From contig NZ_CP109104.1 of NCBI RefSeq assembly GCF_035917675.1, positions 2,480,001 through 2,544,000 on the forward strand: a stretch of DNA of 64,000 nt, read 5' to 3'. Below the pieces are notes generated by a model, which was not told the DNA's origin, searched no databases, and saw nothing but the letters and a program-made list of their open reading frames with translations. A program made the translations under genes and the position numbers. Every line of letters starts with the position of its first letter. Position 1 is the stretch's first letter. Below are positions 33,970 to 42,882 of the stretch, in pieces. The stretch comes from Streptomyces sp. NBC_01775. Lineage in GTDB: Bacteria > Actinomycetota > Actinomycetes > Streptomycetales > Streptomycetaceae.

Positions 33970-35659
33970 GGGAGCGCACCTCCGTCTCCGCGTGCCGTGC
34001 TTCATCCGGATGCTCCCTGGAGAGCACGGTGCCCAGCCAGCCCGCGAGGAAGCCCAGCGGGATGGATACCAGGCCGGGGTTCTCCAGCGGGAAACAGGCG
34101 AAATCCATGCCAGGGAACAGCGCCTGTGGCGCACCGGAGACCACTGGTGAGAGCACCACCAAGGCCACCGAGGGGACCAGCCCTCCGTAGACCGCCCAGA
34201 CGGCCCCGCGTGTGGTGAAGCGCCTCCAGAAGAGGGCGTACAGCAGCACGGGCAAGTTGGCGGAGGCCGCCACCGCGAAGGCGAGGCCCACCAGGAAGGC
34301 CACGTTCAGCTCCTGAGCGAGCAGGCTCAGACCGACAGCGACGGCCCCCACGGCCCCGGCCGCGACCTTGGCGACCACCACCTCGCTCCGACCCGCGTCC
34401 TGCGCCTCTGTCCGCTCCCCGCGACGGCCGGGCCGACCCTTCCTGCCCTTCCCGCTCTTCCCGCTCTTCCCGCCCTTCCCGCCCTTCCCGCCCTTCCCGA
34501 GCCTTCGGGGCCTTCCGGCCCTCCCGCCCCTCAAGGAGGCGTACAGGTCGTGTGCCACGGCCGCGGAGGCGGCGAGCGTGATGCCCGCGACGACCGCCAG
34601 GATCGTGGCGAACGCGACAGCGGCGGCCAATGCGGAGAGTGCGGCACCGCCGGTGGAGCCGGCGCCGCCGCCCAGTTCCTCCGAGAGCAGTGGGACGGCG
34701 GTGTTGCCGGCGGGGCTCGACTGCCGCACGGCATTCGTGCCGACGAGGGCCGCGGCACCGGTACCGAGCACGATGGTCATCAGGTAGAAACTGCCGATGA
34801 GCCCGATCGCCCATACGACCGAGCGCCGTGCGGCCCGCGCCGTGGGCACGGTGTAGAAGCGGGCCAGGATGTGCGGCAGTCCGGCTGTCCCCAGGACGAG
34901 GGCCAGGCCGAGGCTGATGAAGTCGAAACGAGACGTCCAGCCACCGCCGTAACGCAGCCCCGGCGCGAGGAAGTCCTTTCCGTGGCCGCTGCGTTCGGCC
35001 GCGCTGGTCAGGAGTGCTCCCGGATCGCCACCGAAGCGGACGAGCACGAGCACGGTGAGCCCGAGGGCGCCGCCCATCAGCAAAACGGCCTTGACGATCT
35101 GGATCCAGGTGGTGGCCCGCATCCCGCCGAGACACACATAAATGATCATCAGCGCTCCCACCCCGAGCACCGTCCAGGTGTGCGCGGCCCCTCCCCCGTT
35201 GCCCAGCAGGAGCCCGACGAGGCTGCCAGCGCCGACCATCTGGGCGACGAGGTAGAGCACGGAGACAGTGACCGACGAGGCCCCCAGCGCCACCCGGACA
35301 GGCCGCTCGCGCATCCGTGCCGCGACGACATCGGCGAGGGTGAACCTGCCGCAGTTGCGCACCAGTTCGGCCACCAGCAGCAGGACGACCAGCCAGGCTA
35401 CGAGGAACCCGATCGAGTAGAGCATCCCGTCGTAGCCGTAGAGCGCGATGAGGCCGGAGATGCCGAGGAAGGATGCGGCCGACATGTAGTCACCCGCGAT
35501 GGCGAATCCATTCTCCACAGGCGAGAAGAGCCTGCCGCCCGCGTAGAACTCCTCCGCGGAGCCGGGGCGTCTGCTGCCCGCCCAGCTGGTGATGGCCAAG
35601 GTGGCGGCGACGACGGCGCTGAACAGCAGCAGCGTCAGCGTCTGGTGGCTTCCGGTCAC
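33947..35659 (-). CDS. Sodium:solute symporter, acetate/monocarboxylate (ActP/MctC-like)
   Basis: A 570-residue member of the solute:sodium symporter family with about 13 helices. FYAGGRLFSPVENGFAIAGD near residue 38 and GDYMSAASFLGISGLIA are the hallmark of ActP-type acetate permeases. The following DUF485 partner and the neighbouring CitA-type kinase fit carboxylate uptake. A cytoplasmic loop near residues 395-425 has a run of (GGK)n and basic residues, encoded by a 9-base repeat. The GTG start overlaps the upstream DUF485 stop (GTGA). Confidence 0.9.
   Translation of the reverse strand: MTGSHQTLTLLLFSAVVAATLAITSWAGSRRPGSAEEFYAGGRLFSPVENGFAIAGDYMSAASFLGISGLIALYGYDGMLYSIGFLVAWLVVLLLVAELVRNCGRFTLADVVAARMRERPVRVALGASSVTVSVLYLVAQMVGAGSLVGLLLGNGGGAAHTWTVLGVGALMIIYVCLGGMRATTWIQIVKAVLLMGGALGLTVLVLVRFGGDPGALLTSAAERSGHGKDFLAPGLRYGGGWTSRFDFISLGLALVLGTAGLPHILARFYTVPTARAARRSVVWAIGLIGSFYLMTIVLGTGAAALVGTNAVRQSSPAGNTAVPLLSEELGGGAGSTGGAALSALAAAVAFATILAVVAGITLAASAAVAHDLYASLRGGRAGRPRRLGKGGKGGKGGKSGKSGKGRKGRPGRRGERTEAQDAGRSEVVVAKVAAGAVGAVAVGLSLLAQELNVAFLVGLAFAVAASANLPVLLYALFWRRFTTRGAVWAVYGGLVPSVALVVLSPVVSGAPQALFPGMDFACFPLENPGLVSIPLGFLAGWLGTVLSREHPDEARHAETEVRSLTGAGAV
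34446..34499. repeat. 9-base tandem repeat inside the symporter gene
   Basis: Six units of CCCTTCCCG or CTCTTCCCG run in tandem at 34446-34499. On the coding (minus) strand they give alternating Gly-Lys-Gly or Ser-Gly-Lys, the basic low-complexity loop of the symporter. Unit loss or gain stays in frame. Confidence 0.85.
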
Positions 35660-36132
35660 GGTGCGCCCTCCCCCTTGAGTGCGGCCGTGCGCGTCATGTC
35701 CTGGGTCTCCCAGCGCAGTTCGAGCGCGAGCCGGTCCCGGCGCAGCCGCGCGTGGCGCGCGTAGGCCCAGGTGAGCAGGAAGGTGGTGGCGAACTGCGCG
35801 AGCCCGGCGGCCATCGCGACGTTGAAGACTCCGGCCACGGGACGCGCCATCAGCCCCGGCGCACTGGTGGCGAGCACCACGTAGGCGAGATACCACACCA
35901 GGAAGGCGGCGCTGGCGGGCAGCGCGAAGTGCCGGTAGCGGCGGCGCACCTGCTGGAAGGCGGCGCTGCGCTGAACGGTCACATAGACGTCGCCGTGCGC
36001 CTCGCCGGACACGCTCTCCTGTGCGCCGTCGCGCACCGGCCCGCGCTGCGGCGGGGGAGGTACGGGAGGCGGGGCACGGTGCTCGGTCCGGCCCGGAGCC
36101 AGGGCGTCGGACCAGGGATCATCGATACGCAT
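35656..36132 (-). CDS. DUF485 membrane protein, symporter partner
   Basis: A 158-residue protein with a Pro/Arg-rich N-tail and two TM helices (LPASAAFLVWYLAYVVLAT and FNVAMAAGLAQFATTFLLTW) separated by a short loop, then a basic C-terminus (YARHARLRRDRLALELRWE). DUF485 genes are found next to ActP-type symporters, where they probably assist assembly or stability. The ATG at 36130-36132 is used; the stop overlaps the symporter start. Confidence 0.88.
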   Translation of the reverse strand: MRIDDPWSDALAPGRTEHRAPPPVPPPPQRGPVRDGAQESVSGEAHGDVYVTVQRSAAFQQVRRRYRHFALPASAAFLVWYLAYVVLATSAPGLMARPVAGVFNVAMAAGLAQFATTFLLTWAYARHARLRRDRLALELRWETQDMTRTAALKGEGAP

Positions 36133-36251
36133 GCCCCAGGATGTCCGCAACGCCGAGATCACGTTCAGCGCAATCCGGACCCTTCACCCCTTCAGGTGAT
36201 GCGGCGAAGGAGGAGTGAAGGGCCGGGACTGAGGAGACGCGGCGCTTCGCC

Positions 36252-38375
36252 TCAGACGTCGATGCGCGAGCGGTCCAGCGTGGCCGCCGAGGAGCTGATG
36301 AACTCCCTGCGCGGTGCCACCTCGCTGCCCATGAGCAGGTCGAACGCCTGCTCGGCGGCTTCCAGGTCGCTGATGTTGATACGGCGCAGGGTGCGGTGGC
36401 GCGGATCCATGGTGGTCTCGGCGAGCTGGTCGGCGTCCATCTCACCCAGGCCCTTGTAGCGCTGGATCGACTCCTTGTAGCGCACCTTCTTCTGCTCCAG
36501 CTCCAGCAGCGTCTGCCGCAGCTCGTTGTCGGAGTAGGTGTACAGGTATTTGTCCTGCCCCTTCTTGGGGCTGACCAGCTCGATCCTGTGCAGCGGCGGC
36601 ACGGCCGAGAAGACCCGGCCCTGCTCGACCATCGGGCGCATGTAGCGCTGGAAGAGAGTCAGCAGGAGGCAGCGGATGTGGGCGCCGTCCACATCCGCGT
36701 CGGCGAGGAAGATCACCTTGCCGTAGCGGGCCTGGTCGATGTCGAAGGTCCGTCCGGACCCGGCTCCTATGACCTGGATGATCGAGCCGCACTCCGCGTT
36801 CTTGAGCATGTCCGAGACGGAGGACTTCTGGACGTTGAGGATCTTTCCACGGATCGGCAGCAGCGCCTGGAACTCCGAGTTCCGCGCGACCTTGGCGGTA
36901 CCCAGCGCGGAGTCGCCCTCCACGATGAACAGCTCGGTGCGGTCGATGTCGTCGGCCCGGCAGTCGGCGAGCTTGGCGGGCAGCGCCGAGGACTCCAGCG
37001 CGGTCTTCCTGCGCTGGGCCTCCTTGTGCTGACGGGCCGCGATCCGCGTACGCGCCGCCGCGGCGATCTTCTCCAGCACCGAGCGGGCCTGCGCCTTGGC
37101 GTCGCGCTTGGTGGACGTCAAGAACTCCTTCAGCTCCTTGGCGATGACCTGCGAGACGATCCGCGAGGCGGCCGAGGTACCCAGCACCTCCTTGGTCTGG
37201 CCCTCGAACTGCGGCTCGGCCAGTCGCACCGTCACCACGGCGGTGAGGCCTTCCACGGCGTCGTCCTTGACGACATCGTCGTCGGCGACCCGCAGGAGCT
37301 TCGTCGACCGCAGCGCCTCGTTGACGGTCTTGGTGACCGAACGTTCGAACCCGGACACGTGGGTGCCGCCCTTGGGGGTGGCGATGATGTTCACGAACGA
37401 CTTGAGCGTCGTGTCGTATCCGGTGCCCCAGCGCAGCGCGACGTCCACGCCCAGCTCGCGCTGCACCTCGGTGGGGATCATGTGCCCACGGTCGTCCAGG
37501 ACGGGCACGGTCTCCTTGAAGGTGCCCTGCCCCTGGAGCCGCACCACGTCGCACACGGGCTTGTCGGGTGCGAGGTACTCGCAGAACTCGCTGATACCGC
37601 CGTCGTAGTGGAAGGTCTCCTCGGTGGCACCCTCGCCGTTCAGGCCGCGCTCGTCGCGCACGATCAGAGTCAGCCCTGGCACGAGGAAGGCGGTCTGCCT
37701 GGCACGCGCGTACAGCGTCTCCAGGGAGAGCTTGGCGTCCTTGAGGAAGATCTGCCGGTCCGCCCAGTAGCGCACCCTGGCGCCGGTGCGGTTCTTGGGG
37801 ATCTTTTTACCCTTGAGCAGACCGGATGCCGGGTCGAAGGGCGCGTCCGGACCCGATTCGGTGAAGATTCCCGGGACCCCGCGCCGGAAGCTGATGGTGT
37901 GGGTGCGGCCGTTGCGGTCGACCTCGACGTCCAGGCGCGAGGAGAGCGCGTTGACGACGGAGGCGCCCACTCCGTGCAGGCCACCGGATGCCGCATAGGA
38001 GCCACCGCCGAACTTGCCGCCGGCGTGCAGCTTGGTCATGACGACCTCGATGCCGGACAGCCCTGTCTTCGGCTCGACGTCCACCGGAATGCCACGGCCG
38101 TTGTCGATGACCTCGACGGAGCCGTCCTCGTACAGGATCACCTCGATGCGGTCGCAGTAGCCGCCCAGGGCCTCGTCGACCGAGTTGTCGATGATTTCCC
38201 ACAGGCAGTGCAGCAGGCCACGACTGTCCGTCGAGCCGATGTACATGCCCGGACGCTTGCGGACCGCCTCCAGCCCTTCAAGGACAAGCAGGTGCCGCGC
38301 GGTGTAATTGGATCCTCCGTCCCGGTCTGCTCCGGTCAGCAGTGCGGTGGACGGCACGGACATATCGGCGGTCAC
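36252..38375 (-). CDS. parE: DNA topoisomerase IV subunit B (ParE, GyrB-like)
   Basis: A 707-residue ATPase subunit. The GHKL ATP site has RKRPGMYIGST, EIIDNSVDEAL and GGLHGVGASVVNALS. The TOPRIM metal site has FIVEGDSALGTAK and the DADVDGAHIR acidic triad. It is paired functionally with the ParC gene at 26757. The GTG start (38373-38375) has GAGGAG about eight bases upstream. Its divergent neighbour across a 500-base region is the small zinc-ribbon gene. No clear promoter was assigned, though two TTCGATA direct repeats 12 bases apart (38504 and 38516) lie upstream. Confidence 0.93.
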   Translation of the reverse strand: MTADMSVPSTALLTGADRDGGSNYTARHLLVLEGLEAVRKRPGMYIGSTDSRGLLHCLWEIIDNSVDEALGGYCDRIEVILYEDGSVEVIDNGRGIPVDVEPKTGLSGIEVVMTKLHAGGKFGGGSYAASGGLHGVGASVVNALSSRLDVEVDRNGRTHTISFRRGVPGIFTESGPDAPFDPASGLLKGKKIPKNRTGARVRYWADRQIFLKDAKLSLETLYARARQTAFLVPGLTLIVRDERGLNGEGATEETFHYDGGISEFCEYLAPDKPVCDVVRLQGQGTFKETVPVLDDRGHMIPTEVQRELGVDVALRWGTGYDTTLKSFVNIIATPKGGTHVSGFERSVTKTVNEALRSTKLLRVADDDVVKDDAVEGLTAVVTVRLAEPQFEGQTKEVLGTSAASRIVSQVIAKELKEFLTSTKRDAKAQARSVLEKIAAAARTRIAARQHKEAQRRKTALESSALPAKLADCRADDIDRTELFIVEGDSALGTAKVARNSEFQALLPIRGKILNVQKSSVSDMLKNAECGSIIQVIGAGSGRTFDIDQARYGKVIFLADADVDGAHIRCLLLTLFQRYMRPMVEQGRVFSAVPPLHRIELVSPKKGQDKYLYTYSDNELRQTLLELEQKKVRYKESIQRYKGLGEMDADQLAETTMDPRHRTLRRINISDLEAAEQAFDLLMGSEVAPRREFISSSAATLDRSRIDV

Positions 38376-38877
38376 GCGGTTCGCTCCTCGCTGAATTCTG
38401 CTTGAGACGGCTGGGTTGCCGCGTCAGAGGGTACCGAGGCCCAGGAGAGCACGTGTCGCGCGACCCAGGCGACGGAACAGGAGAACCGCCATGCTAGCTC
38501 ATTTTCGATACCCTGTTCGATAACACGTCCGGGTGACACACACATCACGTTCCCTTCCAGGCATGAACCATTTAGGCTCCGGGCACGTCCTCCACAGCGA
38601 AGGGCCCGAAGCAGCCCGGAGCCGGACAACGGCACAGCGTCACCAAGAAGAACCTGCCAGCGCCACTGGCAGTGGCCAGCCACCACGAACACCGTCAAAA
38701 ACTCAACAACAGACTGAACGATCATCCCCTGCAATACGGCCCATTCGCCGCCACCGGCAACATCCCGGCCTCCCGGCAGTTCGATCTCCGGGAATTAAAG
38801 GCCACAGCGGGAACGTTTTCGGCCTGGTTGGATGTTGACCCTGGTACGACAGCTCGTCGAGCTAGAGAAGAGGCGAC
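38376..38877. other. 502-base divergent region upstream of parE
   Basis: The parE side contains two direct repeats TTCGATA at 38504-38510 and 38516-38522, one helical turn apart. The distal side contains TTGACC near 38834, a candidate -35 for the small gene at 38878. No coding sequence is supported in the rest. Confidence 0.5.
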
Positions 38878-39108
38878 GTGACTACAGTTCTGACCCCCGC
38901 GACCCCGCTGACGGCCGCCGACCGCTGTGACCGCTGCAATGCCCAGGCGTACCTGCGCGTTGTTCTGGTGAGTGGCGGAGAGCTGCTGTTCTGCGCCCAC
39001 CACGGCCGCAAGTTCGAGCCGGAGCTCAAGAAGATCGCCGCGGAGATACAGGACGAGACGGAGAAGCTCACCGCGGCTCCTGTGACCACCGGCGACGACG
39101 AACGCTGA
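38878..39108 (+). CDS. Small zinc-ribbon protein (DUF7455-type)
   Basis: A 76-residue protein starting with GTG and preceded by GAAGAGG. It has CDRC near residue 17 and CAHH near 39, a probable CxxC-CxxH zinc site, then a charged helix (PELKKIAAEIQDETEKL). Proteins like this sit next to hrdB and parE in Streptomyces; I associate them with DUF7455. Function unknown. A hairpin terminator follows. Confidence 0.82.
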   Translation: MTTVLTPATPLTAADRCDRCNAQAYLRVVLVSGGELLFCAHHGRKFEPELKKIAAEIQDETEKLTAAPVTTGDDER

Positions 39109-39432
39109 CGCGTTGACCTGACGCCCCTCGCGTACGCATCCGACGAGCTCACTCCGGCACAGGCCGGCAAGGCGGGCGGTCCCCCGGGTTTCCGGGAGGC
39201 CGCCCGCCCTCGTCATTTCGTCCCCCGGCCACGCGGCGGCGTGTGCCCCCTGCGCCCACCGGGCTCTGCCCCCTGCACCCGCAGAGCTGGGCCCCGCGCT
39301 CGGAAGGGCGCACCCCGCGTCCCCGGCACCCACACGGTGCGCCCGCCCCGACGCCCGTTCGCGCTTCGGCCAGCCTCGGCACTCACAGCCGTGGCGCCCG
39401 CCGAGCGACCCTTCAGCGGGCGCCCACACCGG
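39109..39432. other. 324-base intergenic region between two convergent genes
   Basis: Holds the hairpin at 39171-39208 and then a Pro/Ala/Arg-codon-like GC-rich stretch without a supportable gene. I see nothing else. Confidence 0.5.
39171..39208. terminator. Hairpin terminator after the small zinc-ribbon gene
   Basis: The arms 39171-39187 and 39192-39208 pair over 17 positions with two imperfect pairs and a short loop, in the gap between the convergent zinc-ribbon gene and the protease gene. Confidence 0.72.
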
Positions 39433-40317
39433 TCAGCCCCCGAGGGCCCTGGCCACCGAGTCGACCGCTGAGATGCGCGTATAGACCCCTGGACGGCCCC
39501 GCTCCCCACAGCCCACGCCCCACGACACCAGGCCCACCAGCTTTTTCTGGGCGATCAGGGGCCCGCCACTGTCGCCCTGGCACGCGTCGTGCCCGCCGGC
39601 CTCCACGCCCGCACAGAGCATGGTCCCCGCGTCATAGGTGCCCTCCTGGGAGTTGCCCGGATAGGCCCGCTCACAGGAGGAGTCCGCCAGCACGCTCACC
39701 CGGGCGGCCCGCAGCGAGGTCGCGTACGAGCCGCTGCCCGTGGTGTCACCCCAGCCGTAGACGGAGGCCGGAGTGCCCGGGTTGTAGACGGGATCGCCCT
39801 TGACCGCCATTGGGATGACGGAGCCCCGCGGCACGGAGGAGGAGAGCCGCAGCACGGCGATGTCACCCTTGTTGCTGGTGCTGTCGTAGGCCGGGTTGAC
39901 CTTCGTGGACGCGACTGCGATCTCCTTGCCCGTACGGCCCGTGAGATCACCGCGCCCGGTGATGACCCGCAGGTCGCTCACCTGACCGGGATCGGCGCCC
40001 AGCACCTCCCGGCTGAGGCAGTGCGCCGCCGTGACCGCCGTGCGAGGACCCACGATCGCTCCCCCGCAGAACTGACCCGAGCGCTCAGGCCCGAACCGGG
40101 CACGGCTGGAGAGCGCCACCACCCAGGGGTGGCTCTCCGCACGCACGGGGGAGCCGCCGATGACAGCGCGGTCCGGGTCCTGGTCGTGCGCGGCAGCCGG
40201 GGGCGCCAGCGGGGGGAGCAGAGCCACTATCAGCGCCGTCACCATGGCGGAGAGAAGACTTCCCAGGCTCTTCGGGATTCGGGCGACGCGTGTTCGCTCA
40301 CAGCGCATCAGTCGCAT
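39433..40317 (-). CDS. Secreted trypsin-like serine protease (S1)
   Basis: A 294-residue secreted protease. A basic start (MRLMRCERTRVARIPK) and a hydrophobic helix ending PPAAAHDQ form the signal peptide. The catalytic triad is intact: His in VTAAHC, Asp in NKGDIAVLRL and Ser in DACQGDSGGP. The Asp of DACQG marks trypsin-like specificity for Arg/Lys. The mature enzyme probably begins at VIGGSPVRAESHPWVV after removal of a short propeptide. AGGAGGTCGG precedes the ATG. It lies directly upstream of hrdB on the same strand but is separated by the hrdB terminator. Confidence 0.93.
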   Translation of the reverse strand: MRLMRCERTRVARIPKSLGSLLSAMVTALIVALLPPLAPPAAAHDQDPDRAVIGGSPVRAESHPWVVALSSRARFGPERSGQFCGGAIVGPRTAVTAAHCLSREVLGADPGQVSDLRVITGRGDLTGRTGKEIAVASTKVNPAYDSTSNKGDIAVLRLSSSVPRGSVIPMAVKGDPVYNPGTPASVYGWGDTTGSGSYATSLRAARVSVLADSSCERAYPGNSQEGTYDAGTMLCAGVEAGGHDACQGDSGGPLIAQKKLVGLVSWGVGCGERGRPGVYTRISAVDSVARALGG

Positions 40318-40426
40318 AGGAACCGACCTCCTGACCGTACGGAACTACGTGACTACCCAGGGTGTTCCGGCTCTACGCTCGGCGCATCCCGGGCCGCGGG
40401 TGCGTGCTCCGTCACCCGTCCGGCAG

Positions 40427-40473
40427 CGCGAAAGGCCGGGACCCCCTCTTCCGGGGGTCACCGGCCTTTCGCG
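40427..40473 (-). terminator. hrdB terminator hairpin
   Basis: A stem of about 20 base pairs (40427-40446 with 40453-40473, one bulged A) lies 40 bases downstream of the hrdB stop on the minus strand. Confidence 0.85.
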
Positions 40474-40512
40474 GTCGGCCCTGCGCGGGCCTTTTCCGGG
40501 CTTCGCCCTCGC

Positions 40513-42111
40513 TCAGTCGAGGTAGTCCCGCAGGACCTGCGATCGGGAGGGGTGGCGCAGCTTCGACATCGTCTTCGACTCGATCTGACGGATGCGCTCG
40601 CGCGTCACGCCGTAGACCTTGCCGATCTCATCCAGCGTCTTGGGCTGGCCGTCGGTCAGACCGAAACGCATCGAGACGACGCCCGCCTCGCGCTCGCTGA
40701 GCGTGTCGAGGACGGAGTGGAGCTGCTCCTGGAGGAGCGTGAAGCTGACGGCGTCCGCCGGGACGACCGCTTCCGAGTCCTCGATCAGGTCACCGAACTC
40801 GCTGTCGCCGTCCTCGCCGAGCGGGGTGTGCAGCGAGATCGGCTCGCGGCCGTACTTCTGGACCTCGACGACCTTCTCGGGCGTCATGTCCAGCTCCTTG
40901 GCCAGCTCCTCCGGGGTGGGCTCACGGCCCAGGTCCTGGAGCATCTGGCGCTGCACACGCGCGAGCTTGTTGATGACCTCGACCATGTGCACCGGGATAC
41001 GGATGGTGCGGGCCTGGTCGGCCATCGCGCGGGTGATGGCCTGACGGATCCACCACGTCGCGTACGTCGAGAACTTGTAGCCCTTGGTGTAGTCGAACTT
41101 CTCGACGGCGCGGATCAGACCGAGGTTGCCCTCCTGGATCAGGTCCAGGAACAGCATGCCACGGCCCGTGTAGCGCTTGGCCAGGGAGACCACGAGGCGG
41201 AGGTTGGCCTCCAGCAGGTGGTTCTTGGCCCGGCGGCCGTCCTCGGCGATGATCTCCAGCTCTCGCTGGAGCTTCGGCGCGAGCTTGTCCGCGGCGGCCA
41301 GCTTGTCCTCGGCGAAGAGCCCGGCCTCGATCCGCTTCGCGAGCTCCACCTCCTGCTCGGCGTTGAGGAGCGGGACCTTGCCGATCTGCTTGAGGTAGTC
41401 CTTGACCGGGTCGGCCGTCGCACCGGCAGCAGCGACCTGCTGCGCCGGGGCGTCGTCCTCGTCGTCGTCGGAGAGAACGAAACCCTCGTTCTCGTTCTTG
41501 ACCTCGGCGGCAGGGCCGTCCTCGGCACCGGGCTTGCCCGACGGCTTGCCCGGGAGCTCCTCCGTCATCTCCTCGTCGCCCTCAAGGAGTTCATCGACGA
41601 CGGACTTCTTGGCGGTGGTCTTCTTGGGAGCCGCGGCCTTCTTTGCGGCGGCCTTCTTCGCCGCCGGCTTCTTTGCGGCGGCCTTCTTGGCCGCGGGCTT
41701 CACAGGGTCGCCCTCGGACCCGGCGCCCGCGATGGGGTCGTCCGCCCCCGCGGTCACAGCCGGTGCGGGAGCGGCGCTCGCCGGGGTGGCCTTCTTAGGA
41801 GCAGTGGGCTTGGCGGCGACCGTCTTGGTGGCGGTGCGCTTGGCCGGGGTCTTCGCTGCGACGCTCTTACGGGTGCGCTTGGGCGCCTCCGCGGCACTCA
41901 CCATCAGCGTCACACCCTCCTCGTCGAGGATCTGGTTGAGGCTGCGCAGAACGTTCTTCCACTGGGTTGGCGGAATCTGGTCAGCCTCGAAGGCCCGACG
42001 TACGTCATCGCCGGCGATCTGCCCCTCAGCCTTCCCCCGCTCGATGAGCGCCATCACGGACTCGGACTCGGCGATCTCCGCAGGGAGAGTACGGGATGTG
42101 CTGGCCGACAC
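40513..42111 (-). CDS. hrdB: Principal RNA polymerase sigma factor HrdB
   Basis: A 532-residue group 1 sigma factor that directs core RNA polymerase to housekeeping promoters. Region 1.1 is replaced by a Lys/Ala-rich low-complexity tract (AAKKAAAKK repeats) and an acidic stretch, as in other HrdB proteins. Region 2 follows with [30 protein letters not shown] and [20 protein letters not shown]. Region 4 ends [11 protein letters not shown]. The GTG at 42109-42111 matches the known HrdB start (SASTSRTLP) and has GAGAGG upstream. The frame stays open a further 49 codons to an ATG at 42258, probably without significance. Confidence 0.97.
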   Translation of the reverse strand: MSASTSRTLPAEIAESESVMALIERGKAEGQIAGDDVRRAFEADQIPPTQWKNVLRSLNQILDEEGVTLMVSAAEAPKRTRKSVAAKTPAKRTATKTVAAKPTAPKKATPASAAPAPAVTAGADDPIAGAGSEGDPVKPAAKKAAAKKPAAKKAAAKKAAAPKKTTAKKSVVDELLEGDEEMTEELPGKPSGKPGAEDGPAAEVKNENEGFVLSDDDEDDAPAQQVAAAGATADPVKDYLKQIGKVPLLNAEQEVELAKRIEAGLFAEDKLAAADKLAPKLQRELEIIAEDGRRAKNHLLEANLRLVVSLAKRYTGRGMLFLDLIQEGNLGLIRAVEKFDYTKGYKFSTYATWWIRQAITRAMADQARTIRIPVHMVEVINKLARVQRQMLQDLGREPTPEELAKELDMTPEKVVEVQKYGREPISLHTPLGEDGDSEFGDLIEDSEAVVPADAVSFTLLQEQLHSVLDTLSEREAGVVSMRFGLTDGQPKTLDEIGKVYGVTRERIRQIESKTMSKLRHPSRSQVLRDYLD

Positions 42112-42378
42112 GAACAACCTCTCGGAACGATGGAAACGGCGGACCACCGGTGGGGATGAACCGGCGGCGCGGGCGGAGCAGTGGAGAAATAACGGCTTGG
42201 GCAAAAGCCCCGAATGGAGCGCCCATATTCCTTCCTCGGCTGTCACCTCTTGAGTCATCGCGCTGGGACGCGAAGCGTTACGCCCAATTCACGTGGCCCG
42301 AGTCACACCCCGTACCCGCCCTTATGCGGGTGCCACTGGACAAAACACCCCTCAGTGGCAGAACTGGCGGCCCCGCGC

Positions 42379-42417
42379 GTACGGCCGTGCCACCGGGTTC
42401 CGGTGGCACGGCCGTAC
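42379..42417. terminator. Strong hairpin between whiH and hrdB
   Basis: A perfect 18-base stem (42379-42396 with 42400-42417) with a 3-base loop lies about 270 bases upstream of the hrdB start. It may stop read-through from whiH into hrdB. Confidence 0.75.
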
Positions 42418-42541
42418 GTACCGCAGGGCCTGGGGAGGGCCGGAGCCGCGAAGGAACCGTCCATCGGCGGAAGCCTCGGAGGACACGGAGGGCGCGGCCG
42501 GACCCGCGAGGATCAAGGCTCCTCGGCCGGGCCCGCCGGTA

Positions 42542-42610
42542 ACCGCCGGGGCCGTCAGGTCCGCCGGGGCCGTCAGGTCCGCCGGAGCCGTCAGGTCCGC
42601 CGGAGCCGGG
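42542..42610. repeat. 18-base tandem repeat upstream of hrdB
   Basis: GCCGTCAGGTCCGCCGG plus G or A is repeated in tandem at 42551, 42569 and 42587, with partial units on both sides. Units are 17/18 identical. A probable variable-number repeat. Confidence 0.85.
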
Positions 42611-42681
42611 AAGCTGCCAGAGCCCTCAGGTCCTTCGGAACCCCTCGGAGCCGTCGGACCCATGGGCCGGGCCGGACCGGG

Positions 42682-42721
42682 TTCTGGAGGTGTCGCGGTG
42701 CTTCTGGAGGTGCCGCGGTGC
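42682..42721. repeat. 20-base tandem duplication
   Basis: Two adjacent copies of TTCTGGAGGTGYCGCGGTGC differ at one position (42682-42701 and 42702-42721). Confidence 0.85.
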
Positions 42722-42825
42722 TTCGGATGCTGCGGTCTTACGCGTGCGCTTCGTAGGTGCTGCGGACTGGGCGAATAGTGCGGGTGATGTTGGCGGTACG
42801 GAGTGACGCGGCCTTGGTCGAACGG

Positions 42826-42858
42826 CGTTCGGCTCTCGGCTCTCGGCGGAGCCGAACG
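42826..42858 (-). terminator. Possible whiH terminator
   Basis: CGTTCGGCTC (42826-42835) can pair with GAGCCGAACG (42849-42858) around a 13-base loop, 25 bases after the whiH stop. Confidence 0.55.
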
Positions 42859-42882
42859 TCCGGCATCGCGCGGAGTGAATCG

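Larger units (their letters stand above)
42112..42882. other. 771-base non-coding region between whiH and hrdB
   Basis: No supportable gene on either strand. It contains the hrdB promoter region (42112-42378), a strong hairpin at 42379-42417, a 3.5-copy 18-base tandem repeat at 42542-42610, a two-copy 20-base tandem duplication at 42682-42721 and a hairpin at 42826-42858 next to the whiH stop. Weak open frames through the repeats encode only repetitive peptides. Confidence 0.6.

Noticed and set aside
42112..42258. 49-codon N-terminal extension of hrdB to an upstream ATG
   Set aside because: HrdB proteins begin at SASTSRTLP, where the GTG and a GAGAGG site are present; the extension contains Cys and Trp residues not seen in the family.
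42352..42663. Minus-strand frame with a DLTAPA hexapeptide repeat
   Set aside because: The peptide only reflects the 18-base DNA repeat, and the frame crosses a strong hairpin.
42214..42756. Plus-strand frame of 180 codons through the repeat-rich region upstream of hrdB
   Set aside because: Consists largely of repeat-encoded Arg/Gly peptide and lacks a ribosome-binding site.
42819..42831. Possible SOS (LexA) box CGAACGGCGTTCG
   Set aside because: The gap between half sites is three bases instead of four, and it lies at the 3' end of whiH overlapping a hairpin rather than in a promoter.
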